Assembly (NCBI RefSeq): GCF_029931775.1
Contig: NC_079332.1
Location: 818,501-882,500 of the forward strand
From: Euleptes europaea
Taxonomy: Eukaryota > Chordata > Lepidosauria > Squamata > Sphaerodactylidae
Length of the DNA: 64,000 nucleotides
Reading direction: 5' to 3'
Shown here: piece by piece, positions 43,101 through 56,299 of the stretch
How positions within the stretch are numbered: position 1 is the stretch's first letter
How the letters are laid out: every line of letters begins with the position of its first letter
Translations under genes and position numbers: made by a program
The notes under the pieces: model-generated
What the model saw: only the letters and a program-made list of their open reading frames with translations
What the model was told of the DNA's origin: nothing
Databases searched by the model: none

Positions 43101-46100
43101 TGTGTACGTTTGATTGAGTGCAAGATTTATATTTTGCCTAAGAATGCATAGTGATTTGAGAGATAAAATTTTGGAGATTTCAGAGAAGATTTAGAGTACT
43201 GCTTTGACAGGCATGACAGCTATGCATTTAATATGGTGGCTTTGGGAAGAAAAGGCCCAGTTCTGCAGGGTTCCCAAGTTCTGGCCGCTGGGCTGGACCC
43301 CTGGTAACCCCCTTACCTTCCACAGCACGATGCAAGAATCGCTGGAACCCGTCACCAACGAGTTGTCCAGCTTGTTGGCGTGCAGACCCCACACTTTGTC
43401 CTCGTGGCTATCTAAAGTCTTCACACACTCGTTGGTTTTTATCGTCCAGAGTTTCAGGAGGCCGTCAGAGCCACTTTGGGGGAAGGGGAACAAGATCAAA
43501 AGGTCTTGAGATCCAGCATACTAATCAGCAACAAAGGGCACGGCATGTGGGGGAAAGGGGGATCTGCAAACTATAACCAAGATTTCGCTTGGGTTGCTTG
43601 TAAAAATATGCAGTTTTCTTCTCACAGGATTGCAAGATTCTTAGCTTTCATGTCAAAACAAGAGCAGCAAGTTTCTAGTCCACAGAGAATACAGCAGAAG
43701 TGGGAATGCTTATGCAATGCTAGAAGGGAGGGAGGGGGAGTTAGGTGCCAGTTCTGCAGCCTTAGCTGGGGACAGCATTACTCTCTGTGCTCACGCTGCT
43801 ATGACCATAGCAGGCCTCACAAGCAGGGAAAGGCTCCATCAGAAGAGAAAGCAGGGGGTTCGGAGGCTACTCTGAGGTCCCTGAAACAGCAACAAGGATT
43901 ATCAGAGTGCAACTGGTCTGGCCGTCGGCCCGAGCAAACGACACTGTTCAAAGGAGGACACACCTGCTAAGCACCTGTGTTCCTCGGCTCACAAAGATGA
44001 TCTTCAGGACGGAGGCGTCGTGACCTTCAAAAGTCTAGGAAGGGGAAGGAGAGAGGGAGGCCAGCATGAACAGAGGAAAAGGATATTGCTACAGCCCCAA
44101 AGGTACCTTGGCTGTGCGGCGGCGCTGTGTGCGCCAATTCAGACACCTGGGCAGAAAAGAATGAGCAATCAGCCTCGAGCCTTTGGGGAGCAGTGGGAAT
44201 AAAAAGAAAAATTACCCTCACCATTTCAGCTATTCATTACCCTGAAGACCCCAGCTTGCGACGCAAATAAAGCTTGCTATCGGAACTTGTGAGATTTTTT
44301 TGCTAGAATGAGGACTGCTCCCACAACATGTTTCATGGAGAAAAGTTCTACGCCACATCTACTAGAAGGCTGAAGTAGCGTAACAAGGTCTCTGCACTTG
44401 AGTTCTCTAACCGCTATACCATGCTGGCTCTCAATCCCTAGGAATGAAGACCACACCGCAGGTACCTTCAAACAGCTGAAGTCCTGGAGTCCCCAGATTT
44501 TCACAGAGCCATCTGCCGATGAGGTAGCCAAGACCTGGTCCACCGGCGAGAACTGCACACACCAGATCCCCCGTTTGTGACCGGAGAAGACCCCCATGAG
44601 TGAGCAGTCGTGCGAGGCCCACAGCTTGGCCGTTTTGTCTTGGGACCCTGTGGCTATCAGCTTGTCATTGGGGGAAACAGCCACACTGTTGACGTCCTAA
44701 ACAAAGCAGAGAAGAGGAGAACAGTCCAGCAGCTGTATTCTTTTGCAAACTGTAGAAAAGGGGAGCCATAAAGGAAGCGATTAAAAAAACTGACTTTTTA
44801 ATCACAGCGCTAGAGGAACATTCATATTTTGTTATCTGGTTCTGATGCTTCCAAAAAGAAACAGCTATTTATTTTAGTACATTTTTATCCCATGCTTTTT
44901 CCAACGAGCTCAGGGTGGTGTTCATGGTTCTGCCCTCCTTCATACTATCGTCACAACAACCCTGTGAAGTATATTTAGTTGAGAGAGACAGAGGGAGAAT
45001 GACTGGCCCGAGGCCACTCAAAGGGTTTCACGGAGAGCAGGGATTTGAACCACTACACAGTAATAGCTTTCTGAAAATTTTTATATAGTGTTTTCCCCTG
45101 AAAAGGCTTTTTGAAACCTGTAACAGCGATAGCTGTAGGGAAACCCAACTTAAGCCAGACATTGTGTTGTAGATCTCCTACTCACAAAAAGATCAGCAGC
45201 TCTGGCTGGTCAGTGTTGTGACTGTTCTAATGTCAGAGTGCTATAACCACGGTTGGTTTTAAGCAGGGTTTGCAAACCGAGCTCCTAACCCAGGTCACAA
45301 ATTTTGGTTTGAAGTTAACGATGGTTGGTGGCAGCATATTGTTCCAGACATAACACTGCAATACTGATTACCCCAAGAATGACAAGCGAGGGGAGAAATT
45401 TATGGCGGAGAAGTGTAGAATGCTACGGCAGACTTCTAAACTCCCAGGTACAGTCAGGAAATTGGAAACAATACACCTGCTCTGGGCATAAGACTCTGCT
45501 CCAGCTTCCTTGTGAGTGACGTTGGCAGCAATTAGGAAAACAGAAGACTAGGATGCTTTTTTTGCTGGAAAACCACCCCGGCCTCGTTGTTTCCAAAGTC
45601 AAAGGCTGAATTCCCCAATAGTCTGCTAGTGTGTGTTCTCTAAGCCCCGTTGGACAGAAGCCGGCATTCCTTATCCAACCCCTTCCGAATTCCACCCCTG
45701 CGGTACCTTGTCATGCGCCTTCTCTGTCAGGTGGGCATGAAGGCCTTCGGGGCCAGCTGCTTTTGCCTTGGCAGAGAGGGACTCAGGGAGATTCCACACT
45801 TTGATCGTGCAGTCCTGGCTGGCCGTCACCACAAAGCTCTCTTTCATTCTGGAGAGGAGAGGGGTGGAGGAGAGAGAGGGAAGAATGATGAAGGTCAGAA
45901 CAAAGGTCAGAAGCACAAAAAAAAAAAGAACTAAAAAAAGGGGAAAACAAACACCCAAAGATAATGGTTCCACCTGCACAGGGAATGAATCTTTCTTGAC
46001 CCAAATAACACCGAGCAGATGTTCTCCTCCCCCAATGCCCTCACCAAGTTCTAAAAAAAAATAAAAAAAAATGGGGAAGACTCTGAAAGATTCTTAAACT

Positions 46101-49100
46101 ATTTCCATCAAACTAAGAAGGACCAAAGAGCCTCAGCCTGCAGGATGCAATTGGGACGCACCACAAAGGAGGGTTTCACAGGCACCAGGACCCCTAACTG
46201 GGATGGTTAGGACCCTCATCCTTGTCTCCTCGTGACCTGCTGAAGGAATTCAAAGCCCACACTGCATTCCGCCCTGCCCCCGCAGTTGTGGGGACATCTA
46301 AGCCCGCCCACGTCCCTGAATCCAACACGGCAAGGGAGACAGACAGGGGGTTGGATCCTGCAGTGCATTTTTCAGACACAACAAACTGGAGGAGAAAAAC
46401 GCTGCGTCAGCAGAGTGAGCCAAAGGGAGGAGTGAGCCGCGCCATCCACATTCTCCTGCCCGGCGAAAGCAGGCAAAAATAGGCACAGGGCGAGAAGGAG
46501 GGGCTTCCCGGTTACCTGGAGCAAGAGATCGCCCCCACTCCGTTCGCGTGTCCCGCTCCTTGGGCCACGCAGACAACCTGGCCAGTTTTTTTCATCCGCC
46601 AAACTCGGAAGCTTTTGTCCTGGAAGCAGAAAAAGTCTGGTGGGTTTTGTGGAACGAAGCACGGAGGGGTCCCCAATAGAGGGGACAGGATTCAGGACAC
46701 GCTGAGGACGGTGCCTCGAGGATGAACTGCCAACACCCCAAAATCTCTTTCCTGGTCAGTCACCATCAGGTCAGAGACTACATGGCTGATTTATTTTTGT
46801 TGTTGTTGCCCCAAGCAGCAATGATGACATGGCGCTCAGGGGCCTTTTCTCTGCTGGCCCAAGCTGGGGTCTCTTTTCCCTGCTGAAGGGGTCCTACTAG
46901 CTGCTTTCTTGCCCCACCCCCACCCCTGTCTGCCTCCTGCCAGTGTGGTGTAGTGGTTAAGAGTGGTGGTTTGGAGCAGTGGAGTCTGATCTGGAGAACC
47001 GGGTTTGATGCCCCACTCCTCCACATGAGCGGTGGACTCTTAATCTGGTGAACCAGGTTGGTTTCCCCGCTCCTCCACACGAAGCCAGCTGGGTGACCTT
47101 GGGCTAGTCACAGCTCTCTTAGAGTTCTCTCAGCCCCACCTACCTCACAGGGTGTCTGTTGTGAGGAGAGGAAGGGAAGGTGATTGTAAGCCGGTTTGAT
47201 TCTGCCTTAACTGGTAGAGAAAGTCGGCATATAAAAACCAGCTCTTCTTCTTCTACTCATCTCAGGGCCTCACTGGAGCAAAGCCTGAAGGGTGCCCCCA
47301 GTTGGTTCTTAAAATATGACTCAGGATCACAAACTCTGCCACCTTTGCCTGACGCAAAGCAAGACGCAAAGCTAGAGGCCTTGAGAGCAGAGGAACCTAC
47401 CAAGCAAAGAGGGAGACAAGGCCCAATTTCGACTGTGGAAGCTGACGGCTTCAGACAGTCAGCCATTGGCATCAACACTGGTGAGTGCCAAGGGGATTCC
47501 TGCCCCAATGTATTGGGAGGGGGGAAACATACATTGAATCTCTCCCACCCCAGGCCCCTTGCCAAGCTGCCTCCGTTGCTCATCATCCCTTAACAATGCT
47601 CCCATTGATCCAACATGCACAGGTGCTCTCCAGACTCCCCGGCAAAAACCAACAAGACACCCTTGATTAGAGAGGTGGGGGCCAAACAGCAGAAATGAGT
47701 AATTAACTCCCTCAGCAATTACAGACAGCAGGAGCAGCCAGGGCCGGGTTGCCATGGGAGCAGGCTTCCCCTCCACAGTGATGTGGCCTCTTATCATGCT
47801 GCGGCCCCAATCCTCCTTTCTGAGAGGACGGGAGAGCCTGCCCCTCTTCCGCTGACTCCTCTGCTCTGTGGCTGGAGGGGACACAATCCAATATGACATC
47901 CTGCCATCAAGGGTATGATGATGTTCCTGGGTCAAGCCCAGGGATCCCCAACCAAAATCAATAGGGATTTACCTTAGAACAGCTGACAAACAACATCCCC
48001 TTCCGGAAGACGTCCAGGGCAAGAACAGTATCTGCAAGGGTGGAGTGGGGGGGGACAGAGAAGCATTATGTCGTGTTGTGATTTTCCACTCAGGACTAGC
48101 AATCACAAGACAAAACAACATCATTTGATTGCGCTTTGTACCTTTCTGGCGTATCAGCAACAATTTTGTCTTTCTGACTGATGAACCAGCAGAAGCTTAG
48201 GTGATGTTTTAAGCATATTACTAAAACTCCCTGCAGCCCTAAGAGCCTGACCTGGTAATTGACGAAGGCGTGCCATATCCACTCAAGCCCCTAAGGGCTC
48301 AGCACACTTCCCATGTCTGACTGAGCACTCTGCTGCTGCCTACCTGTGTGCCCGTACAGGATCTGACAGTCAGACGTCGCCAGCTCGAAGACTTTGAGCT
48401 GGGGGCTGTTGGTGGCCACAACAATGTGGGAGTCCCCTGGCCCCAGGAATCTGACGTCCAACACTTCTCCGTTGTAACCTGCAAACTGAGGGGGAAGAAG
48501 CAGACAAACCAAGCCGGCTGGGTAGGAAAGCAGCCAACTGAAAAAGGGCTACAGAAATACCCCAAGTAGCTCTTGTGCAGGGATAAGCTTTGGGGAAGGG
48601 AACGGAGGTCGCACACCTACAAGACACAACCTGGAAGGACAATCTAAGTCAGAGGCTACTGGGGAGACTCGGGGGCAACTGCCAACCCAGGTGGAGTTAG
48701 AGAGCTCTGGAATCATCTTCCCCACCCACTCTCCCAGTGCTCAGCTGCTTCATGCAAAGGCACAAAGTAACATAAGAAAGCTCATGCTACATTCGGCCAA
48801 GGTCCATCAAGTCCAGCAGTCTTCAGGTGCCTCTAGGAAGCCTACAAGCAGATGACTGCAGCAGCATTATCCTGCCTGCGTTTCAATGCACCTAATATAA
48901 TAGGCATGCTCCTCTGATCCTGGCGAGAATAGCTATGCATCATGGCTAGTAGCCATGGATAGCCCTCTCCTCCATGAACATGTCCACTCCCCTCTTCAAG
49001 CCTTCCAAGTTGGCAGCCATCACCACATCCTGGGGCAGGGAGTTCCATATTTTAACTATGTGTTGTGTGAAGAAATACTTCTTTTTATCAGTTCTGAATC

Positions 49101-52100
49101 GCTCAGGAAGGTACCTGCTTCCTGAGCTGAAGCGTCCGCGCATCGTAGAAGACGATGTTGTGCTCCGCACTGACAGTGACAACCTTGTCTTTCACCGGCA
49201 CCAGTGCACAATGCACCAAGCTGTGCTCGCCGGTCTCTTCCTCGGAAGCGGCTCGATGGCGGGGAAGCGGCTGGCTGTACACACAGGTGGCTGCTGATGC
49301 GTCCCAGACCTGGAGGATTCCTAATGGGTAGCAGAGATTGGCACTTATGGTCACCAGACCGGGCAGGGCGAGAAGCAGAGACCTTCAGGGAACGGGACTC
49401 TTCTCTTTTTAAAACCGCGGACACACTCGGGTGGGTCAAGAGGAAAGGTAGCCAAAACCCCAGCTCTAAGAACATAAGAAAGGCCATGCTGGATCAGAGG
49501 AAGGTCCAGCAGTCTGTTCACACAGCGGCCAACCAGGTGCCTCTAGGAAGCCCACAAACAAGACAACTGCAGCAGCACCATCCTGCCTGTGTTCCAAAGC
49601 ACCTAATATAATAGATCTGCTCCTGGAAACTGCTGAGTTTCTCAACCATTCCTAACAGATTTCGCCCTATTGGATCACAACACGTGGCTCACAGTGGGGC
49701 AGCTGCTTTTGTGTATGGGATCCGGAGCAGAATACATGGGACTCCAAATGTCAGTTTTCAATGAAAACTGTGCTAAGGAGTGGAAGAGACCAAAAGAAGC
49801 ATGTTTTTAGACATGGCTGCAGAGAAAATTCACTAGGCAGGGCAAGGCTTTCCACTTAATGCAATATCATGGAATGGTGAGACCAGCTTAGGATTCAACA
49901 ACCTCAGAATTCTGGTTTCTGCCTATCAAATACAGATGAGCAAGCGAGCTTCAAAACTCACAAATGCAAAGAAAAACTTCTGCCAGGCCGGAGCGTAAGG
50001 CCTTTTAAATGGCCGACGTGACCCCTAGTTTCCCCCAGATTCCATTCTCGGCAATCGCTTCCAGTTTCTGCCTTTCCACGGGAGCAAAGACCCAGAAAGG
50101 GCCACAAGTCAAACGAGCAACGAAAAAACTCCCTGCCCCCCTCCAAATTTCCAATCTCTGACCAGTGAATGGAAGCATATTCTGAAATGTTTTGCTTACC
50201 TTTGCTTCCTGCGGTGAGGAAGTGAAGGCCCGGTTTCTTCACACCCAGGGGTGAGAAATCTACTCCTTCTGGTAACAGGACAACAGATTCGACACTCTGA
50301 GGTAGAAGAGAAGGAGGAAGGAGAGGGTTGGTGGTCAGCAAAAGACGATCTGTGGCATCTGAGAAAACATCCATTGTCACATATAGAAACTTTCCAGAAA
50401 AACATATAGCTGATGTAATTTTTACTCTCCTGAAAGAGCAGCTGAAATGAGAAAGTTCAGCAAATGCGATGCGAATGAAAGCAGGAAAGGCTGGGATGAG
50501 ATGGCTCATTAATGACAGTGGTTGCCATGAATTCCTGTGGAGGAGACCACCTGGTTAGGGAGGCAGGTGTGGACACCATACCACAGAGATGGCAGCAACC
50601 CTGTCCCCTCAAGGTCATGGGTAAACTAAATTTTTGAATCTGTGAAACTGAGGCGACTGTTCGTGTGAACACAATCAAGCACTTGAATAGAAATGGAGAG
50701 ACCAAGGAGTAACTATTTGTTAAGAAATGTATCTATCACATTTCCTCCAGCAAGGGACTTGAGGGTTGTTCGTGGCACCCTGGCGGCTGCCATCTTCCCC
50801 CAAACAAGTCAACCATTGCTGTGTGCTAGAAAGTCCTGGGGAGTCCCAGCGTCTCAAAACCCCACTGAACCAGTACGACCCTCAAGTTAACTTCACCTCA
50901 TAGACCGGGATGGTTCTCTCGGCTGCTCTTGTATTCAGATCCCACACGGTGCAGATTTTATCACGGCCAGAGCTGCAACCAAATACAACATCACCATCAG
51001 CCTCTTCCAGCCAAAACATCTCAATCCCGTTGCCGACAAAGGATGTCAGAACTGCCTCTGCTGGATTAGATCTACAGTCCCACAATGCGTTGCACTGTGG
51101 TCAACCACACGCCTTCTCAGACGGTCTACAAAAAGACGACGACGGTCAAAGCCTCCCAAGACAGCTATTCAGAGGTTCACTGCCTCTGAACGCAGAGGTT
51201 CCGTAGCGGCATCACGACTAGCTGCCTTGAATTTCTCTAATGCCCCTTTAAAGCCATGGAAAGCTAGCAGTCCTCAAGCATCCCTGTAACCCATATGAAA
51301 ACAGCGGCCTGTCTCAAGGTGGTGAATGTCATGCCCATTTTATGGCAAGTGTTTCACTCTTGAACCTGGGAGACAGCAGCTCAAGTTGCGCCACGACCAA
51401 TTGTGTGCCCTTGGGCAACTGATTGTCTTCCAGCCTTGGTTTCCTGTTCCCGTTCTCCAAACAGCTACAAGGACCTTCCTCACAGGTTTGCCGTGTGCCA
51501 ACATCTTCACAATGAGGTATACGTAAAAAGATAAATAATCATAAGACCTGCTAACTTCTACAGGAAGGAAAGAGAGCATGCTAGGAAGCCCTTCCGGGTT
51601 CTTACCTGACGAGTGTCTCTCTGTCTGCGGAAAAAGCCAGGCAGGTGACCGCGCTGTAGTGGCTCTCAAGCAGGGCGACGCATTTGCTGGTCTGCAGGTC
51701 CCAAACGCGGATTTTGTAGTCCATGGAGGAGGAGAAGAGCTGCAGCCGAGAGACATCAGGATGGAACTTGACGAGGCTGAGGAAAGGAACACACCGGAGG
51801 CGCGCATGAGTCTTAAAGGCCGGCACGAGCTTCCCAGCATTCCACACTGTGAAGCCTTGCTGTGGATGTGCTATTTGAAACAATCCCATAGGGGGAATTC
51901 CAGAACATCTAGTTGCTTTAAAAAGCATAAGGAGAGAGGGCTATGCCCCGAATCACAACACAACTCCTTCTGGATCAGAGCTCCAAAACCAACAAGAGCT
52001 GCAAAATGTCATTCTGTGACAAATTCTCTAGACATAACTTCTTCTAAAAGAGCAAATATGAGTAAAATGTTTTCCTTACTGGACAACTCCCGATGAGCCT

Positions 52101-55100
52101 TTCAGGTTGTGGGTGCAGTACTGCTTGATAACATCCCAGACCTTGATAGTGCTATCACAACCACCTGGAAGGGAAAAGGAGAAGAGGAAGGAAACAACCC
52201 CCATCACAAAAGGAAGTTTGCTATACTATCCAAACTGTGAGAATCCCAAGCCTGCAGGCTCCTTTTAGGTGTTCAGGAGCGCGTCTAAGGAAGCTTGTGC
52301 CTTTCTGGTGTGCCAGACCACCCGAGACGTCTGATGCCCATTGGAGAGATGATACCTGCGACAGGAGCATGCTCAAATTTAAGTCACTGCAGAGATTCCC
52401 TCCAAAGGCCCAGGAAGAAGAAACCAGGCCGCACCTGTGGCTAACAAAGTGGATGTCGGGTCGAATGCCATGCTGGCCACGGGAGCCACATGGACCGCCT
52501 TCCATGTGCGGGCACACTTGTTCTCCCGCCACTCCCACTGCTTCAGCAGCAGTGCCCGGCTCGCTGTCACGAGGATCTAACACAAGGAAAATTGAAGAAA
52601 AGGTCATCAAGTTACAGAACGTGTGAACATAAGAACAGCCCTGCTAGATCAGACCCAGGCCCATCAAGTCCAGCAGTCTGTTCAGACAAGACGACTGCAG
52701 CAGCACCATCCTGCCTGTGTTCCACAGCACCTAATATATTCGGCATGCTCCTCTGATCATGGAGATAATAGGCATGCATCATGACTAGCATCCATTGTAA
52801 CTATGCTTAAGCATAGCATTATTGTCTAAGTTACACATTAATTTCTTCAGGTTATGTGCAAAAGGTACACATGGAGAGTTAGGAGGACTAATATTTGCAG
52901 CTGATGCAAGTGGTTTCATGATACTCATATTTCGCTTGGCTCTTGCATGACCCTCCCCCGGCTTTTCCCACTGTAGCATTTATCTTTGGCAATGCTATGG
53001 TCACCCACCTCATCGTCATCGCTGAGAACAAAGGTTGTTATATCCTCTTGATCATCCTGAAAAAAAACAGGAGCCATTTGATGCCTTGTTGACTTTAAAG
53101 AGATAAATAGCTTCACATGCGCTCCTTATCATAATTTGTTTCCTGGATCATAGATGTCACCCTGAGTATTTCCTTGAATGACAGCTTTGCTACCTCTGAT
53201 CCAAATATCGTTTAAGACCAGCTATCAGTTGATCGCCCTCCCTCATTAATAAGTGAACTCTAGTACTTTTCAAAAGTGTAACGTGAATAAGAATAAAAGC
53301 TTATATAGCGACTTTCAACATCCATAGCGCTTCACAAATATTAGCTCAACAATTAGCTTCACAAATATTAGCTCAATGACCTGCGAAGTGGGTCATTGTT
53401 ATTACGCACATATTGCTTATTGCCAGGAGACAACAGCTCACTTATGAGCACCTTGAGTCAGAGACGGGAGCTCCGTTTCACAAGCAAGAGCTTTAGCAAA
53501 AGCGAAGACCTTTATCTGGAAATAAAGGAATCTGTACCACATTACCTGTTCAATGCTGTGAACAAGAGTGCCTGTTGCTAAGCAAAGTACGTGGACTTTG
53601 GTCCCACAAGAACAAAACATATATTCTCCATCTTGGCTTATCTAGAAAAGAAATAGAGGAGAGTACGTCAGCCTCCTCTATAGACATCCGGCTGTTGTAG
53701 TCCTATGTGGCAAAAACAGCAGGTAATAAAAGAAAGTCAGCTTTGGCCTTACCTGAACTCGCCCTCCTTTGTAGAAAGGCTCGATTTTCCTGGAAACAGC
53801 ATAGCTGAAAGAGCATCAGAGAAACACCAACTCAGTGACACCTCAGAGAGCTTCAAGGACTTCCAAAGCTATTCTACAAGAGCAGAAACCCTGGACATGA
53901 CAGCAGTGTTAGGACATCTCTCTCTCTCCTCGGCTGCTTTATTCCACATCTTAAACGCTAAAGGGAGATGCACAGAGCTCAAGCCTGTCCAGGATTCACA
54001 GTTACCAATCCAGAAGCCCTGCATACTATTTCCACTATGCACACATCCTCAGGCATGCTCTTCTTTTTTGTTACGTTGCATGCTTCGATCCTGAGGCCCA
54101 AGGCACGTTTATAGCATCAGATCAGATTGACATTCAAATCCCATCTTAATCATGCAGCTCCCTGGGTTACCTGGAGCCCTTTTCTATATTTTTTTTTTAG
54201 CTTAACCCACTTATTTAGTACATTTTTCTAAATCCCACTCACCCTCTAAAGAGGTCACAGCAGCATACATAGTTCACTCCCCATCCAATCTAACCTACTT
54301 TAAAAATAGTTATTGCTTGGATATGAAGGGCCCCAAAGCTCACGGACTCTCTCTGCCTCTTTTCCCTCAGCCTAGCCTGAGGATGGAATAGAGAAATGAG
54401 TACCAAGCACGTTGACTCAAGTGGACAATATACATGAACACATGAAGCTGCCTACTGAATCAGACCCTTGGTCCATCGAAGTCAGTATTGTCTACTCAGA
54501 CTGGCAGCGGCTCTCCAGGGTCTCAGGCAGAAAAGGGCCTTTCACATCACCTACTTGCCCGGTCCCTTTAACTGGAGATGCCGGGGATTGAACCTGGGAC
54601 CTTTTGCATGACAAGCAGAGGCTCTACCACTGAGCCACGGCCCCTCCTCATGAAGCTGCCTTATACTGAACCAGACCCTTTGAGGGTCCATCAAAGTTGG
54701 TATTGGTCTACTCAGACCTGGCAGCGGCTCTCCAGGGTCTCAGGCAGAAAAGGGTCTTTCCCATCACCTGCCTGCCTGTTCCCTTGAACTGGAGAGGCCA
54801 CTGGGGATTGAACCTGGGACCCTTCTGCACGCCAAGCAGAGATGCTCCACAGCCCCTCCCCAAATAAAAATGCACTTGACAGGTGTGTAGAAGGCACTCT
54901 GCACATGCCCAGAGGCGCCCCCGCCTCGACAAGCTTCTAACGAACCGGCCCGCAGCAGCTCAAGACATTCCCTCCCCCAATGAGCACGTCGCCATGACGA
55001 CCGCGCGCTTTCCCCCCCCCACCACGGCAACAAGAAGAGGCTCCCATAGCAACCACGCCGCGCCCATCTTCCTCCCCACCCCTTTTTCCCTCACTTGGTT

Positions 55101-55132
55101 TTGAAGCGCACCGGGGGGTTCGCCGCCGCCAT
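40102..55132 (-). CDS. TBL3: TBL3 (UTP13), WD40 protein of the SSU processome
   Basis: Nucleolar UTPB-complex subunit needed for early 18S rRNA processing. 22 exons, 5' to 3': 55095-55132, 53753-53804, 53546-53641, 53009-53056, 52435-52576, 52080-52164, 51606-51776, 50897-50972, 50200-50296, 49115-49320, 48344-48485, 47973-48031, 46516-46619, 45707-45848, 44466-44696, 43964-44034, 43317-43473, 42603-42661, 42205-42308, 41161-41232, 40476-40634, 40102-40217. All are GT-AG and in phase, summing to 808 aa, the same as human. Residues about 30-639 are tandem WD40 repeats forming two propellers (SGRDKICTVWDL, GSQDKTAKLW, SADGSVKIWGLQ, GSDGLLKLWTI). 640-808 is the Utp13 C-terminal domain (EKRFLKALGLAISLDRPHTV, SWNTNSRNCHEAQAV, LLPYTERHFQRL). 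Start: short N-terminus MAAANPPVRFKTNY. Oddities: the exon 20 donor is gttggt, and a LINE lies beside the exon 10 donor. Confidence 0.97.
40918..41130 (-). repeat. tRNA-derived SINE, family 2
   Basis: In TBL3 intron 20, ending about 30 bases from exon 20. gaacacatgaagctgcctta to tgctagtgagccacac. Confidence 0.85.
41612..41820 (+). repeat. tRNA-derived SINE, family 2
   Basis: In TBL3 intron 19, opposite strand to the gene. Intact head ggggctgtggctcagaggta and B box ggttcaatccc. Confidence 0.9.
42835..43040 (-). repeat. 5S-rRNA-derived SINE
   Basis: In TBL3 intron 17: gttccgtcaagtcgcagcca, gtcgcc-like tggcgaccctgggcttcctt, then accagggctgaccctgctta and atctgacgagatcgggctag. Confidence 0.9.
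44865..45058 (-). repeat. MIR-like SINE
   Basis: In TBL3 intron 14: tacatttttatcccatgctt, gtcacaacaaccctgtgaag, cagggatttgaaccactaca. Confidence 0.7.
46938..47255 (+). repeat. CORE-SINE, full length
   Basis: In TBL3 intron 12: gccagtgtggtgtagtggtt to gtcggcatataaaaaccagc with a (TTC)n tail. Confidence 0.92.
48770..49107 (-). mobile_element. LINE (CR1/L2 clade) 3' fragment beside TBL3 exon 10
   Basis: From taacataagaaagctcatgc to tactt-ctttttatcagttctg. Its inner end lies about 8 bases inside the intron from the exon 10 donor (gtacct at 49109-49114). Confidence 0.8.
49469..49625 (-). repeat. LINE (CR1/L2 clade) 3' tail
   Basis: ctaagaacataagaaaggcc to gcacctaatataatagatct, in TBL3 intron 9. 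Confidence 0.8.
52625..52800 (-). repeat. LINE (CR1/L2 clade) 3' tail
   Basis: gaacataagaacagccctgc to gcatgcatcatgactagcat, in TBL3 intron 4, about 50 bases upstream of the exon 5 acceptor. Confidence 0.8.
54430..54646 (-). repeat. tRNA-derived SINE, family 2 (first of a pair)
   Basis: In TBL3 intron 1: gaacacatgaagctgcctac to ctaccactgagccacggccc. Full length. Confidence 0.9.
54650..54860 (-). repeat. tRNA-derived SINE, family 2 (second of a pair)
   Basis: Directly follows the first copy in the same orientation, with more divergence (tgagggtccatcaaagttgg) and a decayed head. Confidence 0.85.
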
Positions 55133-55330
55133 GTCAACACCCGGCGCTGCCAGTCGCTTCCCCGGTGCCAAAAAGCATGCTTCCGGTCGCAACGGCCTAC
55201 TTCCGGCGCCGAGATGGGCATCCTCCTGGCGCATCGAGATGACGCCACAGACACCCTCCCGCTCCCTCCTGTCGCTGGGGATTGTAAACAGAGGACTCAA
55301 AGGCCGCGGATTCTGTCGGGGGGCGGGACT
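55133..55330 (-). promoter_or_regulatory. TBL3 CpG-rich promoter with ETS motifs
   Basis: GC-rich, no TATA. Two CTTCCGG (ETS/GABPA-type) motifs at 55180-55186 and 55200-55206, read on the plus strand. Promoter role inferred from position directly upstream of the ATG. Confidence 0.55.
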
Positions 55331-55354
55331 TCCTGTTTTTCTGCACGTTGCCAC

Positions 55355-55580
55355 AGGGAAGCTCTCCTTCCCTGGAGGTTTTTAAGCAGAGGCTAGGTGG
55401 CCATCTGTCAGCAATGCTGATTCTATGACCTTAGGCAGATCATGAGGGAGGGCATCTCCTGGGCATGGAGTAGGGGGTCACTGGGGTTGTGTAGGGGGGA
55501 GGTAGTTGTGCATTTCCTGCATTGTGCAGGGGGTTGGACTAGATGACCCTGGTGGTCCCTTCCAACTCTATGATTTTATA
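55355..55580 (+). repeat. CR1-like LINE 3' end
   Basis: From gggaagctctccttccctgg to ccaactctatgattttataa, close to the TBL3 promoter. Confidence 0.85.
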
Positions 55581-55769
55581 ACACAAAGAAGGCCTCAGGG
55601 CGGCGGCAGACACAGGCGAAAACACAAATCTAGCTGCTCCTTGAAGTGATTTATTCCCATACCAGCTTCTGTGAGCCAGGGCCCACTTTGTCAGATGGAA
55701 AAATAGTACTACAGCACAGGCAGGAGCTTTCAAGCCCGTTGAAGATGGCACTTTTGTTCTTGAATTTGT

Positions 55770-56125
55770 GGACTGTTGGAGGAGTGTTTTACAGACCCTG
55801 TGGACCGCCAAAAAGGCAAATCAGCAGGTTCTAGATCTAGTCAAGCCTCAACAGTCCCGCAAAGCTGGAATGACTAAACTGAGGCTATCATGGTTTGGTC
55901 ACGTTATGAGAAGACAAGAGTCACTGCAAGAAGACAATCATGCTAGGAAAAGTGGAAGGAAGCAGGAATAAAAGACCCAACCTGAGATGGATTGACTCTA
56001 TAAAGGAAGCCATAGCCTTCAATTTGCAAGATCTGAGCAAGGCTGTCCAGGATAGCACATTTTGGAGGACATTAATTCATAGGGTCACAATAAATGGGAA
56101 GTGACTTGACGGCAGTTGGCATGCA
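55770..56125 (+). mobile_element. BovB/RTE LINE 3' end
   Basis: Decayed ORF2 C-terminus: LSWFGHVMRRQESL, then a shifted frame with the RGRP-like stretch and IDSIKEAIAFNLQDLSKAV, then tail tcacaataaatgggaagtga and cttgacggcagttggcat. The order matches BovB. Confidence 0.85.
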
Positions 56126-56299
56126 GTCCATGCTTCCCCCCCCCCCCACTGAACCATGTAAGTATACAGGATACTGAACTTCACACAGTAGTGACCACCT
56201 TGTTTCGACCATAAAAGCCAACTATATCACCCACATAACCTTCAGGTCCTAATCCTACCCACTACCATCATAACAATGTACATAAAAAAACTCAAGACA

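Noticed and set aside
47257-47590. Long open frames in TBL3 intron 12
   Set aside because: They begin in SINE sequence, have no splice sites in phase with TBL3 and show no family signature.
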